This document shows positions 20,418-28,731 of a DNA stretch of 64,000 nt, in pieces. The position numbers were made by a program, and so were the translations under genes. The notes below the pieces were generated by a model, which was not told where the DNA came from, made no database searches, and saw nothing but the letters and a program-made list of their open reading frames with translations. Source of the DNA: Haloactinomyces albus (GTDB taxonomy: Bacteria; Actinomycetota; Actinomycetes; Mycobacteriales; Pseudonocardiaceae); contig NZ_JAVDXW010000001.1 in the NCBI RefSeq assembly GCF_031458135.1, forward strand, positions 2,976,001-3,040,000, given 5' to 3'. How positions within the stretch are numbered: position 1 is the first letter of the stretch; each line of letters begins with the position of its first letter.

Positions 20418-22091
20418 TCAGATCTCCTCGGGAGGGATCCAGGCCTGGGGCCGGGCCGGGACGCTCGTATCCGTTTCGGCGGAGCAGGCCGATACCTGGT
20501 TTCCGCCCTGGCGTTTCGATCGGTACATCGCGGCGTCGGCGCGTGCGAGAACCTGACTGCCGGACTCCTGCGGACGCATCGAGACCACTCCGATCGACAA
20601 CGTCACGCCTCGCGTGTGCGATGCCGCCAGACCGGAGACGGCTCCGACAGCCCTTCCGAGCGCGGTTTCGGCCGCTGTGAGGGTGACTCCGGGAAGGAGG
20701 ACGACGAACTCGTCACCGCCGTACCGGGCCACCAGGTCGTCGGCGCGCAGTGTGTCCTGCAGGGTGCTCGCGATCACCCGCAGGACATCGTCTCCCTCGG
20801 CGTGGGAGCCCTGGTCGTTGACTTCCTTGAACCCGTCGAGATCGACCAGCGCCACCGACAGCGGCTGGGAATCGGGCTGTTCGAGCAGGGCTTCCAACCG
20901 ACCGTCGAGGGCGCGCCGGTTCGGCAGACCGGTCAGCGGATCCTGCAGCGCCTGCCGCGCGATCGCACCGTGCGCACGGGCCAGCTTGGAGTGCGCCAGC
21001 CGCGTCTCCAGCGTGGAGCTGCGTGTCTGACGCGTTCCCCACAGTTTGTCCTCGAGCTCGGCGACGTAGTCCTGCAATGCCTGCTTGGCGTCGAGACTGC
21101 TCAACTCGGTGAGATGGGCATATTCGCGGAGCAGTGAAATCCGCAGGCTTGGTTCGGTGGCCTCGCGAACGATGGTCTCGCGTGTCCGGGCCAGTACCTC
21201 GACCGCATCGTGGCCCCGGTCGGCACGAGTCAGGCACCGCGCGAGCGCGAGCGCGACCATGATCTTCTCCCGCGGATAGGTCGCCCGTTCCGGTGAGCTC
21301 AGCAGCTCCAGACGTCCGATGTGCTCCGGGCTCGGACGCGCCAGTGCGTGTGCGGCACCGAGCACCGGCATCTGGTCGGCGGCGGGCTTGCTCGCCACTC
21401 GCGGAAACAGCGATTCCCGCCACGGTCCCTCGACGGCGAGCGCGATGGCCGAAGCGGTGGCGAAGCGCTCGGAGGCCTCGTCGTCCTTGTCGGCACGTTC
21501 CAGCCGCAGTCCCCATCCCAGCAACATCCGACAACGGTTGATCATGTGTACGGCGATGTCGTGCGGCCCGCCGCTTTCCCGGATCCGGTGATGGGCACGG
21601 GCCATGACCTCGTTGGCCATCTCGTAGACGCCGAGCTGGGTGAGCACGAGACCGATGTCGATGAGTGCGGTGGCCAGTAGCCGCTCCCAGGAACGACGCC
21701 CGAGCATGGTGTCGGGGATCAGTTCGTCGTCGAGTGTGGCCAGAGCCTGCGCGAGCTCGCTCAGTGCGTTGTCCGGGTTGCCCGCCAGAGCCGATTGGCG
21801 CCCCCGCAGGGCGCGCGCGTCGGCTTCCAGCACGTCGAGTCCGTGCCTGCGGGTGTGCGCGAGCAACTCGTCGAGCAGGGGGTCGGCACTGTCGCTCAGG
21901 CCGGGTGTGGTCAGCCGCATCGCAGCACAGTGCCGGGTGATCTGGGCGATGACGCGGGGGTCGCCCCGCTGCTGGGCTTCGGCGAGTAGTCGGTCGGCCT
22001 CGCGAATCGTCGAGAGCTGATTCGGACCGTTGCTGTGCTGCGCGACGGCGTTCAGTTCGTGTGCGCGTCCGACCAGCCACGCGTCGGACAT
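20418..22091 (-). CDS. diguanylate cyclase with helical-repeat N-terminus
   Basis: The C-terminal 160 residues form a GGDEF domain: DPLTGLPNRRALDGRLE opens it, and RYGGDEFVVLLPG carries the catalytic signature. The product-inhibition I-site RxxD (RADD) stands five residues before GGDEF, so a feedback-inhibited c-di-GMP synthase is expected. The roughly 380-residue N-terminal part is Ala/Leu-rich helical repeat (TPR-like) without transmembrane segments. The start is uncertain: ATG 22091 (557 residues) or GTG 22130 (570). The open frame continues further upstream but would cross the tRNA-Gln gene. Confidence 0.85.
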   Translation of the reverse strand: MSDAWLVGRAHELNAVAQHSNGPNQLSTIREADRLLAEAQQRGDPRVIAQITRHCAAMRLTTPGLSDSADPLLDELLAHTRRHGLDVLEADARALRGRQSALAGNPDNALSELAQALATLDDELIPDTMLGRRSWERLLATALIDIGLVLTQLGVYEMANEVMARAHHRIRESGGPHDIAVHMINRCRMLLGWGLRLERADKDDEASERFATASAIALAVEGPWRESLFPRVASKPAADQMPVLGAAHALARPSPEHIGRLELLSSPERATYPREKIMVALALARCLTRADRGHDAVEVLARTRETIVREATEPSLRISLLREYAHLTELSSLDAKQALQDYVAELEDKLWGTRQTRSSTLETRLAHSKLARAHGAIARQALQDPLTGLPNRRALDGRLEALLEQPDSQPLSVALVDLDGFKEVNDQGSHAEGDDVLRVIASTLQDTLRADDLVARYGGDEFVVLLPGVTLTAAETALGRAVGAVSGLAASHTRGVTLSIGVVSMRPQESGSQVLARADAAMYRSKRQGGNQVSACSAETDTSVPARPQAWIPPEEI

Positions 22092-22231
22092 CTCGCCCAG
22101 CGTGGCGGCCTCGTCTTCCCGCGCATCCACCGTGTCGTCGTGCAGCGACGTACACCCCCTGCCAACTCCGTCCGGTCGCGGCCGACCGGACGGCGTGGTG
22201 GTCAACTCTGCCGTACCGGGATGCCCGGTAG

Positions 22232-22302
22232 CTCCGCCGCCAGGATTCGAACCTGGACTATCGGAACCAAAATCCGATGTGCTGCCTTTACACCACGGCG
22301 GA
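22232..22302 (-). tRNA. tRNA-Gln(UUG)
   Basis: On the minus strand the gene starts TCCGCCG, has a CGGA-type anticodon stem around the loop TTTTGGT (anticodon TTG), a T arm CCAGG-TTCGAAT-CCTGG and ends CGGCGGA plus discriminator G. All four stems pair. No CCA is encoded. About 100-140 bp upstream of the GGDEF gene start, same strand. Confidence 0.95.
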
Positions 22303-22536
22303 CCGCGCGGCATCGACATCGGCGAAGCCGGTCGGATTCCGCTGCTTCCGCAAAGCCTACCGAGTCGCCTCGCAGTGCCGCTGCCGTACCGCCAACATAG
22401 TGGCATGTCCGTCGAGGGGTGATGACCGCGGCCACCGTGAAACGAAGGATCGCCGGGTAAGGAGGGATTCACCGTCGGTGAGGCAGGCCACGACCACGGC
22501 AGCCGGTGCCGGGGTGGCGTGGCGACATGACTCAAC

Positions 22537-22566
22537 TTACGCTTGCGTAGGTTACGGTTCCGTAGG
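22537..22566 (+). promoter_or_regulatory. tandem 15-bp operators in the desaturase promoter
   Basis: Two abutting units, TTACGCTTGCGTAGG (22537-22551) and TTACGGTTCCGTAGG (22552-22566), each contain a perfect palindrome of form TACnn-TT-nnGTA. TAGGCT at 22563-22568 could be the -10 hexamer. A third copy, TTACTCACGAGTAGG, lies in the thioesterase promoter at 25143. Size and symmetry suit a TetR-type repressor, and a TetR gene follows the desaturase. Confidence 0.7.
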
Positions 22567-22716
22567 CTGGAGGTATCCGGCAACGGACGCCCCGAAACCG
22601 CCGCCGTCGCGCTCTTGGGGCGAGTAGACCCGAGAGTGCCCTCGATTCGTCCCGGCCACGACAACCCGGCACTGATCGTTTCGTTCCCACCACCCGATCC
22701 AGTTGAGGTAGTGAGC

Positions 22717-23691
22717 ATGACTGCAGCAACCGAGAGCGCCGATCCTGCGGCGTCCCGATCCTCCGCCGGTTCCGGTCCGAAGCCGTTGACCATGGGCGAT
22801 AAGCCCCGGATCGCGCAGGTGTCGGTGTACGTGTTCGTCCTCGTCCCGCTCGTCGCACTGATCGCGGCGATTCCCGCCGCTTGGGGCTGGGGGCTCGGTA
22901 CGGTGGACATCTCCCTGGCCGTGGTCTTCTACGTCGCCAGCGGCCTCGGCGTCACGGTGGGTTTCCACCGGCTGTTCACCCACGGTTCCTTCAAGACCAA
23001 CCGTGCCGTGAAGATCGCCTTGGCGATCTCCGGGATGACCGCCGTGCAGGGACCGGTGATCACCTGGGTCGCCGACCACCGACGGCACCACGCCTACTCC
23101 GACCGTGATGGCGACCCGCACTCGCCGTGGCGGTTCGGTAGTTCACCGGCTGCGCTGGCCAAAGGGTTCTGGCATGCCCACATGGGTTGGTTGTTCGAGC
23201 GCAGCCTGACCAATGTCGACCGCTTCGCGCCCGACCTGCTCAAGGACCGGGTGCTGTCGCGGATCAACCGGTTGTTCCCGTTGTGGACCGTGGCCAGCTT
23301 CGTGGCTCCTGCTGTCCTGGGCGGATTGATCACCTGGTCCTGGTGGGGCGCCCTCACGGCCTTCTTCTGGGCGGGACTGGTGCGTGTGTCGGTGCTGCAC
23401 CACATCACGTGGTCGGTGAACTCGATCTGCCACATGATCGGGGAGCGGCCGTTCAAGAGCCGGGACAAGGCGTCGAACTTCTGGCCGTTGGCGATCGTGT
23501 CCTTCGGTGAGTCCTGGCACAACTCGCACCACGCCGATCCCACCTGTGCGCGGCACGGTGTGCGAAAGGGTCAGTTGGACATCTCCGCTCGCGTGATCTG
23601 GCTGTTCGAGCGGCTCGGCTGGGCATGGAAGGTGCGTTGGCCGAACGAGAAGCGGCTCGCCCGCATCACGGCGACCGAGCATCAGTCCTGA
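22717..23691 (+). CDS. acyl-CoA/acyl-lipid delta-9 fatty acid desaturase
   Basis: Membrane di-iron desaturase introducing a double bond into acyl chains. The 324-residue protein has the three histidine boxes HRLFTH, HRRHH and HNSHH with the expected spacing, between four hydrophobic segments. ATG 22717 is preferred over GTG 22711 because GAGG then lies 8 nt upstream. The 5' leader holds two operator-like palindromes, and the gene ends at a 15-bp stem terminator. The TetR gene directly downstream is a likely regulator. Confidence 0.92.
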   Translation: MTAATESADPAASRSSAGSGPKPLTMGDKPRIAQVSVYVFVLVPLVALIAAIPAAWGWGLGTVDISLAVVFYVASGLGVTVGFHRLFTHGSFKTNRAVKIALAISGMTAVQGPVITWVADHRRHHAYSDRDGDPHSPWRFGSSPAALAKGFWHAHMGWLFERSLTNVDRFAPDLLKDRVLSRINRLFPLWTVASFVAPAVLGGLITWSWWGALTAFFWAGLVRVSVLHHITWSVNSICHMIGERPFKSRDKASNFWPLAIVSFGESWHNSHHADPTCARHGVRKGQLDISARVIWLFERLGWAWKVRWPNEKRLARITATEHQS

Positions 23692-23701
23692 TTCACGACT
23701 T

Positions 23702-23736
23702 CCGGGGACCCGGCTCTCGATGAGCCGGGTCCCCGG
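23702..23736 (+). terminator. strong hairpin after the desaturase gene
   Basis: CCGGGGACCCGGCTC pairs perfectly with GAGCCGGGTCCCCGG around the loop TCGAT: 15 bp, starting 10 nt after the stop codon. There is no T tract, which is common in high-GC actinobacteria. Confidence 0.8.
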
Positions 23737-23811
23737 AGGCATATCGCGGCCCGGTGCCGCACGACGGAGGTGGGCACACAGCGGTGCCCACAAGCGCTTA
23801 AGGTGATCCCC

Positions 23812-24498
23812 ATGGCGGCACGGCGACGGGGAAGAAGCGGCAACGAGGCCGATGCCCGGCGTTCGGGCTCACGTGGTTCGCCCCGCGCGGCCCGTGTTCG
23901 GATGACCGGCAAGGAGCGCCGTCAGCAACTGCTCGACATCGCCAGGGCGCTGTTCGCGGAGAAGGGCTTCGACGGTGCCTCCATCGAGGAGATCGCCCAC
24001 CGCGCCGATGTCTCCAAGCCCGTGGTCTACGAGCATTTCGGCGGCAAGGAAGGCATCTACGCCGTGGTCGTCGATCGCGAGATGCAGAACCTGCTGGATT
24101 CGATCATCTCCGCGCTTTCCGCCGGACACCCGCGCGAACTGCTGGAGCAGGCGGCGTGTGCGCTGCTGGACTACATCGACAACTCCACCGACGGGTTCCG
24201 CATCCTGGTGCGGGACTCCCCGGTGGCCAGTACGAGCGGCACGTTCTCCAGCCTGCTCAACGACATCGCCAGCCAGGTCGAGCACATTTTCGCGCTGCAG
24301 TTCAGCGCGAAGGGCTATGATCCGAAACTCGCTCCGCTCTACAGTCAGGCCTTGGTCGGGATGGTCGCGCTGACCGGCCAGTGGTGGCTGGAGGTGAACA
24401 AGCCGAAGAAGGAAGCGGTCGCCGCGCACTTGGTGAATCTGGCCTGGAACGGCCTGTCGCATCTGGAGCACAAGCCCGGTATGCGCACGCGGCGATAG
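23812..24498 (+). CDS. TetR-family transcriptional regulator
   Basis: 228 residues. A basic N-terminal tail precedes the helix-turn-helix domain GKERRQQLLDIARALFAEKG ... ISKPV-type recognition segment VSKPVVYEHFGGKEGIY, then a helical ligand domain. ATG 23812 has TAAGGT (23799-23804) exactly 7 nt upstream, so a leaderless mRNA is likely. The gene occupies the position of M. tuberculosis Rv1019 between glmU and mfd. Its neighbours, a desaturase and a thioesterase, share a palindromic operator, so it is the natural candidate repressor of lipid genes (inference). Confidence 0.9.
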   Translation: MAARRRGRSGNEADARRSGSRGSPRAARVRMTGKERRQQLLDIARALFAEKGFDGASIEEIAHRADVSKPVVYEHFGGKEGIYAVVVDREMQNLLDSIISALSAGHPRELLEQAACALLDYIDNSTDGFRILVRDSPVASTSGTFSSLLNDIASQVEHIFALQFSAKGYDPKLAPLYSQALVGMVALTGQWWLEVNKPKKEAVAAHLVNLAWNGLSHLEHKPGMRTRR

Positions 24499-24559
24499 GG
24501 ATCCGTCGGTGGACAGGGCCGGCCTCGGTAACGCAGCACGAGCACCCGGATGGTTACTT

Positions 24560-25099
24560 TTACTGCAGGTGAGCGTGTTCCCGGCTGTGCTCGTAGCTCG
24601 CCGCGCTCCAGTCGGCGACCCAGTCGGGCAGTTCCGGTCGGGCCGGACTGTCGTCCAGCAGGTCGATCAGCCTCTCGGGTGCGATGCGTTCACCGGTACG
24701 GGAGAGAAACCGCGCCTGGATCATCGCGGTCGTGGCGAGCTTGCCACCGGTGACGACCCGGTGCTCGAGGTAGAGGTGCCGCTCGTCCCAGCCGACGATG
24801 CGAGTGTGCACGTCGAAGCGCCGGAAGGGCTTCAACGATCGCCGAAACGAAGCGGTCTCGGCGGTGACGACCGGGTACCAACCGCGTTCGCGGAGTTTTC
24901 CGAGTAGTCCCGAGCGTGTCATCAGATCGACCCGGGCGAGGTCGAAGACGGAGAAGTAGACACCGTTGTTCATGTGTCCCAGCAGGTCGAGATCGGTGGG
25001 AAGTACGCGAAACGGCGTTCGGCAGGGACCGAGCGGGTCGATGTGGCCGCGCAGGCGGGCCCTGATGCCGAGCACGACGAGACGCACGAACATGTTCAT
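24560..25099 (-). CDS. thioesterase, hotdog fold
   Basis: 179-residue protein of the 4HBT-like thioesterase superfamily. TDLDLLGHMNNGVYFSVFDL is the characteristic active-site helix region, and later segments (TRIVGWDERHLYLEHRV, ATTAMIQARFLS) form the hotdog sheet. Likely hydrolyses acyl-CoA; the substrate is unknown. ATG 25099 has GGGAGGG about 13 nt upstream. The promoter contains TTACTCACGAGTAGG, related to the desaturase operators, suggesting joint regulation. Confidence 0.82.
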   Translation of the reverse strand: MNMFVRLVVLGIRARLRGHIDPLGPCRTPFRVLPTDLDLLGHMNNGVYFSVFDLARVDLMTRSGLLGKLRERGWYPVVTAETASFRRSLKPFRRFDVHTRIVGWDERHLYLEHRVVTGGKLATTAMIQARFLSRTGERIAPERLIDLLDDSPARPELPDWVADWSAASYEHSREHAHLQ

Positions 25100-25142
25100 G
25101 GGCGGCGGTGTTCCCTCCCGGTCCCACTGACGGGACCATAAG

Positions 25143-25157
25143 TTACTCACGAGTAGG
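25143..25157. promoter_or_regulatory. third copy of the TACnnnnnnGTA operator, thioesterase promoter
   Basis: TTACTCACGAGTAGG contains the 12-bp palindrome TACTC-AC-GAGTA and shares TTAC and GTAGG flanks with both desaturase operators. On the minus strand it abuts a TAACTT -10-like hexamer about 45 nt before the thioesterase ATG, a position suited to repression. Confidence 0.6.
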
Positions 25158-25294
25158 AACACGTTATGTCGTGAGTTCGCGCGAGACAACTCCGCGCGGC
25201 GTGGAAGTGACGATGATCGCCCTCCGCCGGTCGCCGCTGCCGCCGTTCTCGATCCCGGATCCACCGTGTTGCCGACATCTCTCCACAACGGCAT

Positions 25295-25313
25295 GAAGGT
25301 TAGGCTTGCTTTA
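25295..25313 (+). promoter_or_regulatory. IdeR/DtxR iron box 1
   Basis: GAAGGTTAGGCTTGCTTTA matches about 14 of 19 positions of the DtxR/IdeR consensus TTAGGTTAGGCTAACCTAA. It precedes a siderophore uptake operon. Confidence 0.75.
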
Positions 25314-25318
25314 CCGGC

Positions 25319-25337
25319 TAAGGTTATGCTTACCTAA
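25319..25337 (+). promoter_or_regulatory. IdeR/DtxR iron box 2
   Basis: TAAGGTTATGCTTACCTAA matches 16 of 19 consensus positions and overlaps the likely -10 hexamer TATGCT (25325-25330). Iron-loaded IdeR bound here should block transcription. Box-to-box spacing is 24 bp. Confidence 0.85.
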
Positions 25338-25342
25338 ATCAC

Positions 25343-25483
25343 ATGCCCTCGCGTTCGGCCGGCGCGGTTGTCCCCCATCCTCCAGGAAGGTCGACCTTGT
25401 ACGACTGCACTGTGGACTCCCGGATCACTGATCGGGTCACCGAAGCACACCACCACCCGACCGGCCCGAGGCAGCGCCGATGA
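25343..25483 (+). CDS. putative small upstream ORF coupled to the siderophore-interacting protein gene
   Basis: A 46-residue frame from ATG 25343 ends in a TGA that overlaps the next ATG (ATGA). An internal TTG at 25397 has AGGAAGG 7 nt upstream and would give 28 residues. The predicted peptide contains one Cys and three consecutive His. Nothing recognisable. The coupling makes it a candidate translated leader, but it may be chance. Confidence 0.35.
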   Translation: MPSRSAGAVVPHPPGRSTLYDCTVDSRITDRVTEAHHHPTGPRQRR

Positions 25484-26472
25484 CAGCGACATACCCGAGT
25501 GCGGCGACGTCGACCGCAACCGTCCCCGCCTACCGGGCGTTCGATGTGACGGTGCGCTCCAGTGCCCGGCTCAGTCCCCACTTCATCCGGCTGACCTTCA
25601 CCGGGCAGGACCTGGACCTCTTCGGTGACACCTGCCTCGACCAGCGCGTCAAGGTGGTGCTTCCGCTCTCCGCCAACAGCACCGCGCAGTGCTTCGTCGG
25701 TGCGGACCCCTTCGGGCACTTTCCACGCAGCGAGGACTGGTACACCCGGTGGCGACAACTCCCGCAGGAACTCCGGAATCCCTTTCGGACATACACCGTC
25801 CGAGCGGTCCGCAGGCATCTCAACGAGGTGGACGTCGATTTCGTGTCCCACGGGGACACCGGCGTCGCCTCCGCCTGGGTGAGTCGCGTCCGAGAAGGGG
25901 ACCGTTGCATACTCGTCGGCCCGGATCGGCGCGGTGACTCGGCGAACGTCGGAGTCGAATGGAAACCCGGTGGCGCAACGACCGTGTTCCTGGCCGGAGA
26001 CGAGACCGCTGTGCCCGCGATCAGCTCCATTCTCGCCTCGCTGCCCGCGCACGCATGTGGTCAGGCGTTCCTCGAGGTACCCACGGCCGATGACGTGCTG
26101 CCCCTGCACCCGCCTCGCGGCGTCGACGTCACCTGGCTGCCCCGCGCCGATATCGGAAAACCCGATGCCAACCACGGCAAGCGCCTGGTCACCGCCGTCA
26201 CCACAGGCCTCTCCCTCGGGCCGGACCGCGCGATGACCGAAACGGGCTGCGACCACATCGGCGCCGACGATCCCGGAGTCCGGTCCGCTTCGGAGTCTCG
26301 GACTCTCTGGGAGACGCCGGACAGTGGACCGGACAGCGGGATGTTCGCCTGGCTGGCCGGTGAGGCACAAGCGATCACCACGCTGCGGCGACACCTCGTG
26401 CGAGAACGTGGCTGGGACCGCCGACGAATCGCTTTCATGGGCTACTGGCGGGCGGACAGCCTCGCGGCATAG
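25480..26472 (+). CDS. siderophore-interacting protein (ferric-siderophore reductase family)
   Basis: 330-residue cytoplasmic flavoprotein of the SIP/ViuB family. The N-terminal FAD-binding barrel contains the SARLSPHFIRLTFTG strand and the flavin motif RTYTVRA; the NAD(P)H-domain segment FLAGDETAVPAI and the C-terminal RRIAFMGYWR motif are family hallmarks. It reduces ferric siderophores to release iron. First full gene behind two IdeR boxes and followed by the binding protein, permeases and ATPase of the uptake system. Confidence 0.93.
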   Translation: MTATYPSAATSTATVPAYRAFDVTVRSSARLSPHFIRLTFTGQDLDLFGDTCLDQRVKVVLPLSANSTAQCFVGADPFGHFPRSEDWYTRWRQLPQELRNPFRTYTVRAVRRHLNEVDVDFVSHGDTGVASAWVSRVREGDRCILVGPDRRGDSANVGVEWKPGGATTVFLAGDETAVPAISSILASLPAHACGQAFLEVPTADDVLPLHPPRGVDVTWLPRADIGKPDANHGKRLVTAVTTGLSLGPDRAMTETGCDHIGADDPGVRSASESRTLWETPDSGPDSGMFAWLAGEAQAITTLRRHLVRERGWDRRRIAFMGYWRADSLAA

Positions 26473-26591
26473 CGCCGTGCCCGGCGAGGGCACGGTTGGT
26501 TCCCCCGTTGATCCGCCTCGACACTCCCACCCTTCGACCGGCTCTTTTCACCGGCTTCTGCAGCCGGTCCTCATGAGATGAGAGGAATCTC

Positions 26592-27635
26592 GTGCGATAT
26601 CCCGTTCGGCGCGTCAAGCGTGCCATGACACTGATCACGAGTCTCACGGTCGCGCTGGCGGCGCTGACCGGCTGCGGCTCGTCCGAAAACGCAGCCACCT
26701 CCGACGGCGGAGGCAGTGCGGCGAGCGGCAATTTCCCGGTCACGATCGACAGCGCACTGGGCAAGGCCGTGATCGAGGAGCAGCCCGAACGTGTCGTCAC
26801 GCTCGGAACCGGGTCCACGGGGACCTCCATCGCCCTCGGGGTCACTCCCGTCGGCATGGAGGCATATCCCTGGGGCAGCGACGAAACCGGATACATGCCG
26901 TGGATCCACGAAGCCGTCACCAAAGCCGGGGGGAAACTCCCCGAGCAATTCACCGGCGGCACCGAACTCGACATCGAGGCCATCGTCGGACTGAACCCCG
27001 ATGCGATTCTCGCACCCTGGTCCGGTATCACCCAGAACCAATTCGACGTCCTCAACGACATCGCCCCCACCGTCGCCTATCCCGAACTGCCGTGGACCAT
27101 CGCGTGGGACAAGCAGATCCGCATCATCGGCAAGGCCCTCGGTAAGCCGCGGAAAGCCGAGGCCGCGATCGATCGGATCAACGCCAGGTTCGCCAAGGTC
27201 GCCGAGGAGAATCCGCGGTTCGGTAGGACCACCTTCGTCTACACCTACACCAACGGTCCCGGAACGCTCGGTGTCTTCCTGCCCGAGGAGCAGCGCGTCG
27301 CCATGCTCACCAAGATGGGCCTGAAGCTCGATCCGGTGGTCAAGACCCTACCGGAGACCGAGGGAACCGCCTCTTCCGTCATCGGCCTCGAAAACGCCGA
27401 CACCATCAAGAACGCGGACCTGATGTTCACCTTCTACTCGGACGAGAAGACCCGCAGGCAGATCGAATCCCAGCCGTTGTACGCACAGATTCCCGCCGTC
27501 GAACGCGGTTCGGTGGTGGCCGCCCGGAACCACTCGTTCGTGACCGCCTCGTCGATCATCAACCCGCTGACGGTGCCGTGGGCCATCGACCGCTACCTCC
27601 CGCTCATCAACAAGGCGATCGAGCGTGCTCGGTAG
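26592..27635 (+). CDS. iron-siderophore ABC transporter substrate-binding lipoprotein
   Basis: 347 residues with signal peptide and lipobox LTGC near residue 27. The rest is a type III (FhuD/FecB-like) binding fold: PERVVTLGTGSTGTSIALG begins lobe one, ELDIEAIVGLNPDAILAPW is the typical segment, and the long backbone helix contains IGKALGKPRKAEAAIDRI. GTG 26592 follows GAGAGGA. The stop overlaps the next gene by 11 bp. Binds a ferric siderophore outside the membrane; the siderophore type cannot be told. Confidence 0.92.
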   Translation: MRYPVRRVKRAMTLITSLTVALAALTGCGSSENAATSDGGGSAASGNFPVTIDSALGKAVIEEQPERVVTLGTGSTGTSIALGVTPVGMEAYPWGSDETGYMPWIHEAVTKAGGKLPEQFTGGTELDIEAIVGLNPDAILAPWSGITQNQFDVLNDIAPTVAYPELPWTIAWDKQIRIIGKALGKPRKAEAAIDRINARFAKVAEENPRFGRTTFVYTYTNGPGTLGVFLPEEQRVAMLTKMGLKLDPVVKTLPETEGTASSVIGLENADTIKNADLMFTFYSDEKTRRQIESQPLYAQIPAVERGSVVAARNHSFVTASSIINPLTVPWAIDRYLPLINKAIERAR

Positions 27636-28731
27636 CATTTCGGTGACGCGCACCCGTACCGGAGAGCATGGCCCGAGCAGTCCGGTGGGGAGCCGTGGCG
27701 CGAGCGGCCATCCCGGGGTGCGTGCCGGGGACGAGGAACCTCGTTCCCGGCCCTCGCGGCGTGTGCTCGTGCTGGTGGGCGGCGTCCTGCTGCTCGGCCT
27801 CGCCGTTCTTGTCGGCCTCGCGCTGGGCAGCAACCCCATCCCGCTGCCCGAGGTGATCAACGCCCTCGCCGGTGGCGGAGACGCATACACGCGCACCGTC
27901 GTCGAAAGCCGGATACCGCGCACCCTGCAGGGCTTGCTCGTCGGTGCGTGTCTGGCCCTCTCCGGTGTCATCGTGCAGGGCATCACCCGTAATCCGCTCG
28001 GAGATCCCGGCCTGCTGGGAGTCAACATCGGCGCGTCGGCAAGCGTTGTCACCACGACGGCGTTTTTCGGGCTCGGTGGTATCGCCACCATCTGGGCGGC
28101 TCTGCCCGGTGCCTTCCTCGCGGTCGTCGTGGTCTACCTGATCGGCTCGGGGCGCGGCGGCGCCACGCCGGTGCGGCTGGTGCTCGCCGGGGCCGTCGTC
28201 AGCGCCGTACTGAGCGCCTATATCCGGGCCATGACCCTCAGCCTTCCCGAGGTCTTCGGTAGTTATCGGTATTGGGTCGTCGGTTCACTCGCCGGGGGCG
28301 ACATGGACGCACTGCTCGGTGTCCTGCCGTTTGCCGCGGCGGGACTCGTACTCGCCGTGCTGACGGCTTCACCGCTGAACGCACTGGCTCTCGGGGACAC
28401 GGCCGCCGCAACCCTGGGCGCCAACACCACCGCCATCCGTATCGGCGGAATGCTCTCCGCGACTCTGCTGTGTGCGGCAGCGACCGCCTCGGCGGGGCCG
28501 ATCGCATTCATCGGGCTCGCCGTCCCGCACATCGTGCGCGCACTCGTCGGCAGCGATCACCGCTGGCAGGTCCCACTCAGCCTGGTTCTCGGCCCCGTCC
28601 TGCTGCTGACAGCGGATGTACTCGGGCGGGTCATCGCGCGGCCGCAGGAGATCATGGTCGGCGTCGTGACCGCATTCGTCGGTGCGCCCGCGCTGCTTCT
28701 GGCGGTACGCCGGATGCGGGGAGGCACCTGA
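27625..28731 (+). CDS. FecCD-family siderophore ABC permease 1
   Basis: 368-residue membrane protein with about nine or ten transmembrane helices after a hydrophilic N-terminal extension. FecCD signatures: RIPRTLQGLLVGACLALSG, QGITRNPLGDPGLLGVNIGA, and GPIAFIGLAVPHIVRALVG, the loop that contacts the ATPase. It overlaps the binding-protein gene at its start, and its TGA overlaps the ATG of the second permease (TGATG). Confidence 0.93.
   Translation: MLGSISVTRTRTGEHGPSSPVGSRGASGHPGVRAGDEEPRSRPSRRVLVLVGGVLLLGLAVLVGLALGSNPIPLPEVINALAGGGDAYTRTVVESRIPRTLQGLLVGACLALSGVIVQGITRNPLGDPGLLGVNIGASASVVTTTAFFGLGGIATIWAALPGAFLAVVVVYLIGSGRGGATPVRLVLAGAVVSAVLSAYIRAMTLSLPEVFGSYRYWVVGSLAGGDMDALLGVLPFAAAGLVLAVLTASPLNALALGDTAAATLGANTTAIRIGGMLSATLLCAAATASAGPIAFIGLAVPHIVRALVGSDHRWQVPLSLVLGPVLLLTADVLGRVIARPQEIMVGVVTAFVGAPALLLAVRRMRGGT

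Noticed and set aside
22092-22910. Upstream extension of the GGDEF frame to 830 residues
   Set aside because: It would run through the tRNA-Gln gene and the desaturase promoter; the extension is low-complexity.
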